50,422 nucleotides of DNA from Heteroscillospira sp050943935 (GTDB lineage Bacteria; Bacillota; Clostridia; Oscillospirales; Oscillospiraceae), in contig JBMNQC010000013.1 in assembly GCA_050943935.1 (NCBI GenBank), positions 1 through 50,422 on the forward strand, written 5' to 3'. Under the pieces are notes generated by a model, which did not search any database, was not told where the DNA came from, and worked only from the letters and a program-made list of their open reading frames with translations. Below, piece after piece: positions 1-9,387 of this stretch. Both the position numbers and the translations under genes were made by a program. How positions within the stretch are numbered: the stretch's first letter is position 1; each line of letters begins with the position of its first letter.

Positions 1-264
1 TCTAAAAACTAGTTCTCTTTAGTTCTAATGAATTATGCAGGCTCAACAAGAGTTTTCTTCACAAAATTGTATTTACCCTAATATTTAAATTAAAGTTTCC
101 ACATATTTTACGCTTTTAAACAATCTCATTTTTCAACGAGATCGCCCTCTGTTGCCTTGCTTAATTTGTTGTCACATTGTTCAGTTTTCAAGGTGCAGAC
201 TCCGGTCTAAGACCAGAATTTAATGCTTAACTTTTTAAGCATTAAATTCCACTCTTAAAGAGCT
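1..264 (-). other. 16S-23S internal transcribed spacer, distal part
   Basis: Read leftward, this follows tRNA-Ala and leads to 23S rRNA, which is not in the window. It holds a strong hairpin at 216-249 (14-bp arms, AT-rich). At about 178-197 the minus strand reads ACCTTGAAAACTGAACAATG, the leader-like sequence usual before Firmicutes 23S genes. No protein gene is present; the rest is AT-rich spacer. Confidence 0.8.
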
Positions 265-340
265 TGGTGGAGATAAGCGGGATCGAACCGCTGACCCCCT
301 GCTTGCAAAGCAGGTGCTCTCCCAGCTGAGCTATACCCCC
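265..340 (-). tRNA. tRNA-Ala (TGC)
   Basis: A 76-nt cloverleaf on the minus strand with encoded CCA. The acceptor stem is GGGGGTA...TATCTCC-like, the T arm carries GTTCGATCC, and the anticodon TGC lies at 305-307. It sits in the rRNA spacer beside tRNA-Ile, the common Ile-Ala pair of bacterial rrn operons. Confidence 0.97.
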
Positions 341-350
341 ATGCTGAGGA

Positions 351-427
351 TGGTGGGCCCAAGTGGGCTCGAACCACCGACCTTACGATTATCAGTCGTA
401 CGCTCTAGCCAGCTGAGCTATGGGCCC
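351..427 (-). tRNA. tRNA-Ile (GAT)
   Basis: A 77-nt cloverleaf on the minus strand, with acceptor GGGCCCA pairing TGGGCCC, encoded CCA, T-loop GTTCGAGCC and anticodon GAT at 391-393. It is 10 nt upstream of tRNA-Ala in the transcript, so the order is 16S - tRNA-Ile - tRNA-Ala - (23S). Confidence 0.97.
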
Positions 428-458
428 ATATCGTTCCATCTTTGAAAGGTGCATCTTG

Positions 459-485
459 TGTACCCTCTAAATTAAACAATGTAAG
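459..485 (-). other. 3' arm of the 16S pre-rRNA processing stem
   Basis: The minus-strand sequence here is almost fully complementary to 2217-2243 on the other side of the 16S gene (27 nt, a few mismatches). Such a long stem closing the 16S precursor is the usual RNase III substrate in bacteria. The pairing is read directly; cleavage is inferred. Confidence 0.75.
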
Positions 486-540
486 AAAGAAAAGGTCTGA
501 CCTAGGAATGTTACGAGATTCTTGCGGAACCTCGAGGTCT

Positions 541-2077
<1,537 letters not shown>

Positions 2078-2216
2078 AAATGGTATCTAAACATCCCGTA
2101 GGCTGCTCAAATCAATTCATTGATGCTAAATTCTAGCTTCAAATCTCAAAGTATTTAATGTCGTTTTTACACGACTTTAAAAGCCCTTTTCTGGTGCTTA
2201 TTTGCATAAGCTAAAT

Positions 2217-2243
2217 CTTACATTGTTTAATTTACAAGGTACA
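2217..2243 (-). other. 5' arm of the 16S pre-rRNA processing stem
   Basis: Lies in the leader about 140 nt upstream of mature 16S and pairs with 459-485 behind the gene. Together they would bring the 16S ends close for endonucleolytic processing, as known for RNase III in other bacteria. Confidence 0.75.
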
Positions 2244-2265
2244 CTCCGCATCGCAGCGGGTTTTT

Positions 2266-2294
2266 ATCTTAACACACTCAGGCGTTTTTGTCAA
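2266..2294 (-). promoter_or_regulatory. rrn promoter, proximal (third in order of transcription)
   Basis: Minus strand: -35 TTGACA (2289-2294), 17-bp spacer, -10 TAAGAT (2266-2271). An A/T-tract that could act as an UP element lies immediately upstream. It is the nearest of three tandem sigma-A promoters to 16S. Confidence 0.85.
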
Positions 2295-2349
2295 GAACTT
2301 TTTTCAAAGTTTTTTGAACTTTTTCTTGGCTCACCTCAGCGGGCTATTT

Positions 2350-2378
2350 ATCTTAGCACATCGCGTTCCGTTTGTCAA
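2350..2378 (-). promoter_or_regulatory. rrn promoter, middle
   Basis: Minus strand: -35 TTGACA (2373-2378), exactly 17 bp, -10 TAAGAT (2350-2355). The -35 and upstream sequence (TTTTTTC...TTCTTGACAA) repeats that of the proximal promoter 84 bp away, which suggests tandem duplication. Confidence 0.85.
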
Positions 2379-2441
2379 GAACTTTTTTCAATTTTCTTCG
2401 TCTTTTTCTCGACCGCGCCGCCGTGTCTCAAGCGCTTGATT

Positions 2442-2470
2442 AATATACCACTCCACGCACCCTTTGTCAA
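2442..2470 (-). promoter_or_regulatory. rrn promoter, distal
   Basis: Minus strand: -35 TTGACA (2465-2470), 17-bp spacer, -10 TATATT (2442-2447). A/T tracts at about 2475-2505 lie upstream. This is the best-matching of the three tandem promoters. Confidence 0.85.
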
Positions 2471-2547
2471 CACCTTTTTTCCCTTTTTTTCGTTTTTTTT
2501 CGAATAATTTTAACCTGTCTTTATATTGCGTTGGATTTTACATTCTC

Positions 2548-2563
2548 CCACTAAATATAGTGG
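2548..2563. promoter_or_regulatory. small palindrome between the rrn and gerA promoter regions
   Basis: CCACTA-AATA-TAGTGG has perfect 6-bp arms in the divergent region upstream of gerAA. It is followed by CATAATA (2564-2570), which resembles a sigma-G/F -10 element, but I see no convincing -35. It could be an operator; role unknown. Confidence 0.35.
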
Positions 2564-2626
2564 CATAATAATGCGGCAATGTTTGGGGCATACTTCCATG
2601 CACGGATAAATCTTCAGGAGGGCGCC

Positions 2627-4150
2627 ATGTCCATTATTAAAAAGCTGTTTTTCAGAAACGAACCGCCTCACCATCCCCGCAGAGAGCCGGAATACCCCGG
2701 CGCTCTTACGGCGGCAAACCTGGCGGGAGTATTCAATAACTGCGACGACCTTGAATCCCGGGTTCTCACTCTGGGCGGCGTGAGCAGCCGGCAGGCTACA
2801 TTATATTATATAGACGGCGTTACCAGCGGCGCGGATATCTCCAAGCTGGTGATAGCCCCCCTCACGGATATATTCCGTCTGGCAGCGGCCCGGGATATCC
2901 CCAGCTGTATGAGGCTTACAGAGCGCGGGGCCGTCGTGAGCTGCACCATGCGCCGCAGGGACAGTCTGGACGACGCGGTATCGGACCTTACCCAGGGCTA
3001 CGCCGTGCTGGTGTTTGATGAGGAAAAAGCCGCCATCAGCTTTGAGTCCAAGACCAGCTCACACCGCGCCATATCCGAGCCTCAGTCCGAAAAGAGCGTA
3101 AAGGGCGCAAAGGACTCATTTGTGGAGCTTCTGCGTATAAACACCTCTCTGGTGCGCCGTAAGCTCTTTACCCCCGCGCTGAAGGTTTGTCAGACTACCG
3201 TGGGCCGCAAGAGCCACACCACCGTGGCCATAGTCTATTTGGACGGCGTGGCCGACCCCCGTTGCTGCACAGAGCTCAGGCGGCGCATAGACGCCATTGA
3301 CATAGACGGATTTCTGACCACAGCCTGCCTGGAGGAATATATTGTTGACCACCCTTATTCCCCCTTCCCCCAGCTGGTACACACCGAGCGTCCGGACAAG
3401 TTCGCCCTCAATCTGCTGGAGGGTAGAGTGGGCATATTGGTGGACGGTATCCCGCTGGGCTTTTTGGCCCCGGTAAGCCTCTCTCAATTTATGAAGGTGC
3501 CGGAGGACAACTCACACAGCTATGCCGCCGCATCCCTGATCACCTGCCTGCGGTATATGGGTCTTGTTATAACCATACTGCTGCCGGCCATATATGTAGC
3601 CGTTGCCCTGTACCATCAGGAAATGATTCCCTCGAAGCTGCTTATATCTGTAATAGACAGCAAACAAAAGGTTCCCTTTTCCACGGCTGTGGAAATCCTG
3701 GGCATGCTGGTGGCCTTTGAGCTGCTGCAGGAGGCCGGGCTGCGCCTGCCGGATCCAATAGGCCAGACTGTAAGCATAATCGGCGCCCTTATAGTCGGTC
3801 AGTCAGCGGTGGAGGCCAGGGTTGTGTCACCTATAGCGGTTATAGTGGTAGCTCTGGCGGGCATCGCCGGCTATACCTGCCCCAGCAGCGACCTGGGCAG
3901 CGCCCTGCGCATCGTTCGCTTTTCGCTGGTGCTGGCAGCCCTGCTGGGCGGGATGTTCGGCCTCATGTGCGCTTTGGCCCTGCTGCTGTGGCATTTGGCC
4001 GGCATTGAGAGTCTGGGCCTGCCCTATCTCAGCCCTCTGTCCGAGGGCCGCGCCTCAGCTCTTATGAAGGCTCTGCTCCGTCCTCCCCTGCGTTGGAACA
4101 AGCGGCGCGATGCGGCTCTGCACACCCCGGACAAGCGCAGTCAGAAATGA
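2627..4150 (+). CDS. gerAA: spore germination receptor subunit A (GerA/SpoVAF family)
   Basis: A 507-aa subunit A of a nutrient germinant receptor, acting in the spore inner membrane. The N-terminal half (about residues 30-290) is soluble with the family's DGV...KLVIAPL and YLDGVADP segments. The C-terminal half has several hydrophobic helices starting near residue 305 (YMGLVITILLPAIYVA). ATG 2627 is chosen because AGGAGG lies at about 2617-2622; an upstream in-frame ATG at 2579 has no such site. It overlaps the ribosome-binding region of gerAC. Length and architecture are typical. The germinant cannot be told from sequence. Expression in the forespore is expected from the family. Confidence 0.93.
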   Translation: MSIIKKLFFRNEPPHHPRREPEYPGALTAANLAGVFNNCDDLESRVLTLGGVSSRQATLYYIDGVTSGADISKLVIAPLTDIFRLAAARDIPSCMRLTERGAVVSCTMRRRDSLDDAVSDLTQGYAVLVFDEEKAAISFESKTSSHRAISEPQSEKSVKGAKDSFVELLRINTSLVRRKLFTPALKVCQTTVGRKSHTTVAIVYLDGVADPRCCTELRRRIDAIDIDGFLTTACLEEYIVDHPYSPFPQLVHTERPDKFALNLLEGRVGILVDGIPLGFLAPVSLSQFMKVPEDNSHSYAAASLITCLRYMGLVITILLPAIYVAVALYHQEMIPSKLLISVIDSKQKVPFSTAVEILGMLVAFELLQEAGLRLPDPIGQTVSIIGALIVGQSAVEARVVSPIAVIVVALAGIAGYTCPSSDLGSALRIVRFSLVLAALLGGMFGLMCALALLLWHLAGIESLGLPYLSPLSEGRASALMKALLRPPLRWNKRRDAALHTPDKRSQK

Positions 4151-4158
4151 GGGGATCC

Positions 4159-5295
4159 ATGAAAAGATTGTTTACCGCTCTGCTGGCGGCAGTTCTGTGC
4201 ATAGGCTGCACCGGCTGCACCTCTATTTTCTCCAGCTACAGGGAGGTAGAGCAGCTGCATCTTATACAGACCATAGGCGTGGACAAACGCGGCGACGAAG
4301 TTACTCTCTCCATCTCCTCCAGCCAGGGCGGAAGCGTAAGCGCCACCACCATGGCCCATCCGGGCAAAAGCATCCCCGACGCCATGCGCCGTCTTCAGGA
4401 GCTTTCCGTACACGAGGACATCTTCTATGCCCATACCCGCTACGCCGTTGTGGGCGAGGATACCGCCGTATCCGGACTGCCTGAGCTGCTGGATTTCATA
4501 TGCCGTTCGGGACAGATACGCACGGATATAGGCATGTTCGTGCTGAAAGGCGGCACGGCCGAGGAGCTTATCACCCGCTCCTCAACCGCCGACAACAGTA
4601 TTACGGATGTCCTTTCCTCCCTGGACCGGGCCGGACGCCGCGACGGAAGCAACTATGTTTTCTCATGTCAGGAGATAATCCGCGCTCTGCTGGAGCACGG
4701 CAGCGCCCTGATAAGCGCCGTGCAGACCAAAAAGACCGAGGGGTTTATTTTCTCCGATGCAGGCGAGCTCACCGCCGAGCCCGTGGGCTACGGCATACTG
4801 AAGGGCGAAGCTCTCTGCGGCTACATCACCGGAGACAGCGCCCGGGGCGTAAATCTGCTGGTAAACCGCGAGGGGCTGGGCGAGGTCGTGGTGAACGCCG
4901 GCGCCCCTGTATCTCTGAACGCCCGAAGCTCAAAATGCAGCATCACTCCCAGCTGGGACGGAGACAGGCTGGACGCCATCCGCGTGGAATGCAGTCTGGA
5001 CTGCGCCGTGGCGGAGTTCTCTGAATCCGTGCCCCACCCCTCCCCGGAGGACTATGAAAACGCCGCCCAGGCCCTGTCACAGGAGGCTGAGGGCTGGCTG
5101 CGCAGCGTACTGGAGCTGCAGCGGCTGTACGACGCGGACTTTCTGGGCCTGTGCGCCGCCGTACGCTCACACAGTCCGAAAAAATACGCAAATATAGAAG
5201 AAAACTGGCCGGAGGCTCTGCGTGAAGTGAAATATGTGGTACAGGTAAATGCCGAAATAGAGCGCGACTACGACCTGCGCACGCCGCTGAAATGA
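4159..5295 (+). CDS. gerAC: spore germination lipoprotein subunit C (GerAC family)
   Basis: A 378-aa lipoprotein subunit of the germinant receptor. The signal peptide MKRLFTALLAAVLCIGC has a lipobox-like end (acylated Cys 17 or Cys 20). It is followed by the family's early segment EVEQLHLIQTIGVDK and the central HTRYAVVGEDTA region. Start ATG 4159 is 8 nt after the gerAA stop, with the AGGGG-like site overlapping that stop; a longer open frame from 4093 would lie inside gerAA. The order here is A-C-B, not the A-B-C of Bacillus gerA. Confidence 0.92.
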   Translation: MKRLFTALLAAVLCIGCTGCTSIFSSYREVEQLHLIQTIGVDKRGDEVTLSISSSQGGSVSATTMAHPGKSIPDAMRRLQELSVHEDIFYAHTRYAVVGEDTAVSGLPELLDFICRSGQIRTDIGMFVLKGGTAEELITRSSTADNSITDVLSSLDRAGRRDGSNYVFSCQEIIRALLEHGSALISAVQTKKTEGFIFSDAGELTAEPVGYGILKGEALCGYITGDSARGVNLLVNREGLGEVVVNAGAPVSLNARSSKCSITPSWDGDRLDAIRVECSLDCAVAEFSESVPHPSPEDYENAAQALSQEAEGWLRSVLELQRLYDADFLGLCAAVRSHSPKKYANIEENWPEALREVKYVVQVNAEIERDYDLRTPLK

Positions 5296-5304
5296 GGTGA
5301 CAGC

Positions 5305-6426
5305 TTGGAAACACAGGATAATGCCAGCAGGAGGCAATATATCGCCGTGGGCTTCTGCGCCCTGCTGTCCCCCACCGTGCGCACGCTGCCGGCGCTGGTG
5401 ACGCCCTACGCCGCGGAGCACGCCTGGATTAGCGCCCTTGCGGCCATCATACCGTTTCTGCTTATCTCGGCCATGCTGGGCCGCTTTATGCGCTCAATGG
5501 GGCCGGGAGAGGGCATGGCAGAGCTGTTCATCCGTTCCCTCGGCAAAGTAATAGGGCGGGCGCTGCTGCTTTTGTTTGGGCTGTGGCTGCTGTTTTACGC
5601 GGCCTTTATCATGCGCAGCGCGGCGCACCGTTTCATATCCGCCATTTTTCCCGAGAGCTCGCTTATGGCATATATCCCCGTTATGGGACTTCTCGCCTGC
5701 ATAACCGGTCTTGGGCAGTTCAAGGTGCTGGCCCGCTCTGCGGAGGTAATACGCCCTCTGCTGCTGGCGGTACTGTGCTTCACCCTGTTTTTCTCTCTTC
5801 CCGAAGTCCGCTGGGACACCTTTTCAATGCCAATAGCTCAGGATGCTCTGCCCATACTCCGGGGCGTGGTGCCCATACTGAACGTCGCAGGCCCTCTGTG
5901 CTATCTCAGCTTTGCGGCGAACCACACAAAGCCCGGCCCGGGCATGACGCGCACCTTTGCCCTGTGGCTGACTGTCACAGCGGCGCTGCTCAGCGCCCTG
6001 TGCTTCACCACAGTAGGCTCGTTCGGTCCGGAGCTTATAGAGCTTATCACCAATCCATATCTGGTCATGATACGCAATATACGCATAACAAACACCATGG
6101 AGCGTGTGGAAGCGCTGGTTATAGCCATATGGTTTTTCACGGATTTTATTCTGGTGGCGGCTCTCATGCACAGTTCGGTAAATGCCCTGAGCCGGGCCAT
6201 TGGCATCACCGTGGAGCGCTCGGGGTCCGGCGGCCTTCTCTCGGGAGGACGCTGGCTGGTGGTGCTGTCAGCCCTTGCGGCTGCTGTCTGCGCACTATTC
6301 CTGGCCCCCAACACACAGTCTCTCACAAGGCTCTCCATGCAGCTTATCCCTGCGCTGAATCTTTTCTTTTCCCTTGTCCTTCTCCCAGCCGTATTTCTGG
6401 TGGGGATGGTGAGAAAAAGGGTGTGA
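5305..6426 (+). CDS. gerAB: spore germination permease subunit B (GerAB family)
   Basis: A 373-aa integral membrane protein of the spore-germination permease family (amino acid/polyamine/organocation fold), with about ten hydrophobic segments across its length. The early segment RRQYIAVGFCALLSPTVRTL matches the family's N-terminus. TTG 5305 is the start: GAGGTGA (5294-5300) overlaps the gerAC stop at good distance, and no ATG is closer. In Bacillus the B subunit binds the germinant; the ligand here is unknown. It is last in the operon and is followed by a hairpin terminator. Confidence 0.92.
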   Translation: METQDNASRRQYIAVGFCALLSPTVRTLPALVTPYAAEHAWISALAAIIPFLLISAMLGRFMRSMGPGEGMAELFIRSLGKVIGRALLLLFGLWLLFYAAFIMRSAAHRFISAIFPESSLMAYIPVMGLLACITGLGQFKVLARSAEVIRPLLLAVLCFTLFFSLPEVRWDTFSMPIAQDALPILRGVVPILNVAGPLCYLSFAANHTKPGPGMTRTFALWLTVTAALLSALCFTTVGSFGPELIELITNPYLVMIRNIRITNTMERVEALVIAIWFFTDFILVAALMHSSVNALSRAIGITVERSGSGGLLSGGRWLVVLSALAAAVCALFLAPNTQSLTRLSMQLIPALNLFFSLVLLPAVFLVGMVRKRV

Positions 6427-6448
6427 CGCGCGGTCGGGAAAAACATCA

Positions 6449-6475
6449 AAGAGGCGGCACACGGCCGCCTCTTAT
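6449..6475 (+). terminator. terminator between gerAB and the convergent glyoxalase gene
   Basis: GAGGCGGC and GCCGCCTC form an 8-bp GC stem (6451-6471) followed by TTATTATAT. It lies between convergent genes, so it may serve both strands. Confidence 0.7.
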
Positions 6476-6488
6476 TATATATAGTATG

Positions 6489-6857
6489 TCACTTTCTCAC
6501 AGGCACTATCTCTATCCAATACCCGTCGGGGTCCTGGATGAAGTATATGCCCATGGCGGGATTCTCAAAGCATATCACGCCCTGCTTGGCATGACGGGCA
6601 TGCCAGGCTTCGAACTCATCCGTCTGAAAGGCCAGATGGAACTCGCACTCGCCAAGATTATACGGCTCCGTGCGGTCCCGGAGCCAGGTCAGCTCCAGGC
6701 TGAAGTCCGTTACGCCGTCCCCCAGGAACACCAGCTTAAAGGAACCGTCGTCGGCGTTTTTCTCCCGGACGGGCTTGAGGCCCAAAGTCTCATCATAGAA
6801 CTTCAGGCTGCGCTCCAGGTCCAGTACATTAAAATTAAAATGGTTGAATTTTATCAT
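6489..6857 (-). CDS. glyoxalase I-like VOC protein (lactoylglutathione lyase family)
   Basis: A 122-aa single vicinal-oxygen-chelate domain protein. Four likely metal ligands sit at the spacing of GloA-type enzymes: His6, Glu55, His74 and Glu116. DLERSLKFYDETLGL is the hallmark first beta-alpha unit, and FIQDPDGYWIEIV the last strand. GloA isomerises the hemithioacetal of methylglyoxal; the thiol cofactor used here is unknown, as many Clostridia lack glutathione. Start ATG 6857 has GGAGGAAG upstream. It is monocistronic with its own sigma-A promoter at 6913-6942. A VOC enzyme with another substrate remains possible. Confidence 0.82.
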   Translation of the reverse strand: MIKFNHFNFNVLDLERSLKFYDETLGLKPVREKNADDGSFKLVFLGDGVTDFSLELTWLRDRTEPYNLGECEFHLAFQTDEFEAWHARHAKQGVICFENPAMGIYFIQDPDGYWIEIVPVRK

Positions 6858-6912
6858 AAAACTTCCTCCGTTCAGACTTTATGATAATATGATACCACAT
6901 TACGCCCGTATT

Positions 6913-6942
6913 TGTATAATAAATATTGATTTTTTCTGTCAA
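6913..6942 (-). promoter_or_regulatory. sigma-A promoter of the glyoxalase gene
   Basis: Minus strand TTGACA (6937-6942), then a 17- or 18-bp spacer, then TTATAC/TATACA (6913-6919). It lies about 56 nt upstream of the ATG. Confidence 0.65.
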
Positions 6943-6991
6943 TAGCCGTGTTTTTTATTATTAATTCACAAAAATTTAACATTTTTCCTTC

Positions 6992-7048
6992 TTTTCTTTC
7001 CAGCATCATACATATATAATAAAGTTATTCGGGGAGAATAAACTCCCC
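6992..7048 (+). promoter_or_regulatory. putative promoter and leader hairpin of the 5'-nucleotidase gene
   Basis: A perfect -10 TATAAT lies at 7015-7020; the -35 position (6992-6997) is a poor match. In the predicted leader, GGGGAG...CTCCCC (7031-7048) forms a 6-bp hairpin ending 5 nt before the AAGGAGG. It may affect translation or mRNA stability; no known riboswitch is recognised. Confidence 0.45.
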
Positions 7049-7067
7049 TATAAAAGGAGGAAATATT

Positions 7068-9320
7068 GTGAAAAAGACACGCAGGCTGCTCTCTCTGCTG
7101 CTGGTGGCCGCGCTGACGCTCTCTCTGGGCGCGGGCGCTCTGGCGGCGGATACCGACTCCGGCGCATACGAGGGAAAAATTGTTTTCCTGCACACCAACG
7201 ACACTCACGGGCGCATAGCCTATTCTAAGGAGGACGGCGTTGTTGGCTTTGACGGCATAGCCGCCCTTAAGGACCAATACGAGGCAGAGGGCGCATATGT
7301 GCTGCTCTTCGACGCGGGCGACGCCACGCAGGGCAAGCCTGTCGTGAATGTCTACGAGGGGCAGAACGTCATTGAATTCATGAACGCCGCCGGTTACGAC
7401 GCCGTGACCATAGGCAACCACGAGTTTGACTTCAGCTTCGACGATCTTCTGAAAATGCAGGACAAGGCCCAGTTCCCCATGCTGGCCGCAAACCTGACCT
7501 ATAAGTCCGGCGGCAAGGCCGTGCTGGAGGAGAACACCGTGTTCACCGCTCCCGACGGCACCAAGATAGGCGTGTTCGGTCTGGACACCCCCGAGACTCT
7601 CACAAAGGCCAGCCCCGTGAACACCGCGAAAGTCAGCTTCGGCAAGGACGCCGCCGATTTCTATGCCATAGCCAAAGCTCAGGTAAAGGCTCTTGAGGAC
7701 GAGGGCTGCGATCTCATCGTCTGCCTGGGCCATCTTGGCATGGACGAGAGCAGCGCCCCCTACCGCTCCACCGACCTCATTGAAAACGTCCCCGGCATAG
7801 ACCTGTTCGTAGACGGCCACAGCCACACCACTCTGGAGGCAGGCAGCAAGGTCGGTGACACTCTGGTAGTCAGCACCGGCGAATATTTCAAGAACGCCGG
7901 TCTTGTGGTATACGACCCTGCCGACGGCAGCTTCACCGCCTCTCTGCTCACCGCCGAGGATGTTGCCGCTCCCAACGCAGAGCTAACCGCCGCTATTGAA
8001 GGATACGCCGCCGAGGTCGACGCTGAATACGCCGAGGTATTCGCCCGCACCGAGGTAGATCTGAACGGCACCCGCACCGGCGGCGACGCCGTGGACGATG
8101 CCGGCAATGTCCGCGCCAGCTTCCCCGCCGGGGAGGGCAACCGCGTCAGCGAGACCAATATGGGCGACTATGCGGCCGACGCCATACTCTGGCAGGCGCA
8201 GCAGATAGATGAAACCGCTTCCGCGGCCATCACCAATGGCGGCGGCATCCGCGAGACCATAGTCAAGGGCGATATCACCAAGAACGACCTTATAACCGTG
8301 TACCCCTTCGGCAACGAGGTCACTCTGCTGAAGCTCACCGGCGCCCAGATCCTGGAGGCTCTTGAAGCCGCAACCTGGTGCACCCCCACCTCCATAGGCG
8401 CCTTCCCCCAGGTCTCCGGCATTGAGTTTTCCATCGACACCCGCGTGCCCTACACAAACGGCGAGCTGTATCCCGATTCCACCTACTACGCCCCCGCCGC
8501 TCCCGGCAGCCGCGTCACCATCAAGACCATAGGCGGCGAGAGCTACGACGCGGACAAGGTATATACCATAGCCACCAACAACTACTCCGCAGCCGGCGGC
8601 GACACTTATTATGTGTTCACCCAGGCCTCCTATAAATACGACACCGGCGTGTCTCTGGAGGACGCTCTCATAAGCTATACCAACGAGGTGCTGGACGGCG
8701 TCATAGGCGAGGACTACGCCGAGCCTCAGGGACGCATCACCGTCATTACCGATTCTCTCAGCCAGTTCAGCGACCTGAAGGCCGACGCCTGGTACGCCGA
8801 CCCCGTGCGCTACAATCTGGACAAGGGCTACATCAAGGGTATGCCCGGCGGCCTGTTCGCCCCCGATTCCAACATGACCCGCATCCAGTACATGACCCTG
8901 CTGTTCCGGGTGGGCGTTGAGCTGGGCTATTACGAGGATGCCGAGACCACCGGCGAAAACTGGGCTGTGCCCGGCGCGAAGCTGGCTGAGGACCTGGGCT
9001 TCACCTGGAATACCGACGCTCAGAACAGAGACATAACCCGCCAGGAGATCGCCGCCGCCAGCTACCTGTTCCTGTATGATATGCTGGGCGGGACCCACAA
9101 TCTGGTAATAGTGCGCGAATACGTCCCCTTCACCGATGAGGCCGATATAAGCGCCGAATATCTGGACTATGTCAAGGATATGTATGCAGCCGACGGCATT
9201 GACGGCTACACAGACGGCAGCTTCCAGCCTCTGGGCACCGCCCGCCGCTGCGAGATAGCCCAGCTGGTATATAACCTGCTGGAGGTTATGCAGGTTGCCC
9301 CAATCGAAGCCGCAGCATAA
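7068..9320 (+). CDS. secreted 5'-nucleotidase / metallophosphoesterase with C-terminal SLH domains
   Basis: A 750-aa exported enzyme of the UshA/YfkN group that removes phosphate from extracellular nucleotides. A signal peptide covers residues 1-27 (cut near ALA-AD). The metallophosphoesterase domain (about 37-300) has Asp45-x-His47, GDATQG at 84-89, GNHEFD at 116-121 and GHSH at 250-253. The 5'-nucleotidase C domain (about 345-530) has NGGGIR near 390 and a GGDTYY substrate-loop motif near 510. From about 563 on there are SLH-like repeats (FSDLKADAWYADPVRY, and GYTDGSFQP near the end) that would hold it on the cell wall. It starts with GTG 7068 behind a strong AAGGAGG. Monocistronic, with a terminator at 9343. 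Confidence 0.92.
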   Translation: MKKTRRLLSLLLVAALTLSLGAGALAADTDSGAYEGKIVFLHTNDTHGRIAYSKEDGVVGFDGIAALKDQYEAEGAYVLLFDAGDATQGKPVVNVYEGQNVIEFMNAAGYDAVTIGNHEFDFSFDDLLKMQDKAQFPMLAANLTYKSGGKAVLEENTVFTAPDGTKIGVFGLDTPETLTKASPVNTAKVSFGKDAADFYAIAKAQVKALEDEGCDLIVCLGHLGMDESSAPYRSTDLIENVPGIDLFVDGHSHTTLEAGSKVGDTLVVSTGEYFKNAGLVVYDPADGSFTASLLTAEDVAAPNAELTAAIEGYAAEVDAEYAEVFARTEVDLNGTRTGGDAVDDAGNVRASFPAGEGNRVSETNMGDYAADAILWQAQQIDETASAAITNGGGIRETIVKGDITKNDLITVYPFGNEVTLLKLTGAQILEALEAATWCTPTSIGAFPQVSGIEFSIDTRVPYTNGELYPDSTYYAPAAPGSRVTIKTIGGESYDADKVYTIATNNYSAAGGDTYYVFTQASYKYDTGVSLEDALISYTNEVLDGVIGEDYAEPQGRITVITDSLSQFSDLKADAWYADPVRYNLDKGYIKGMPGGLFAPDSNMTRIQYMTLLFRVGVELGYYEDAETTGENWAVPGAKLAEDLGFTWNTDAQNRDITRQEIAAASYLFLYDMLGGTHNLVIVREYVPFTDEADISAEYLDYVKDMYAADGIDGYTDGSFQPLGTARRCEIAQLVYNLLEVMQVAPIEAAA

Positions 9321-9342
9321 CCCCACCCCCGGCAAATAAACG

Positions 9343-9380
9343 CCGCCGGGTACGGAAAAGCTCCGTACCCGGCGGTTTTT
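9343..9380 (+). terminator. strong intrinsic terminator after the 5'-nucleotidase gene
   Basis: A perfect 14-bp stem (CCGCCGGGTACGGA with its complement), loop AAAGC, then TTTTT. The gene for the PAP2 protein ends just beyond on the other strand, so read-through protection is shared. Confidence 0.92.
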
Positions 9381-9387
9381 GTCATTT

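Noticed and set aside
2539..2570. A sigma-G promoter for gerA
   Set aside because: CATAATA fits the -10, but no TGAATA-like -35 stands at the right distance; recorded only as a possibility.
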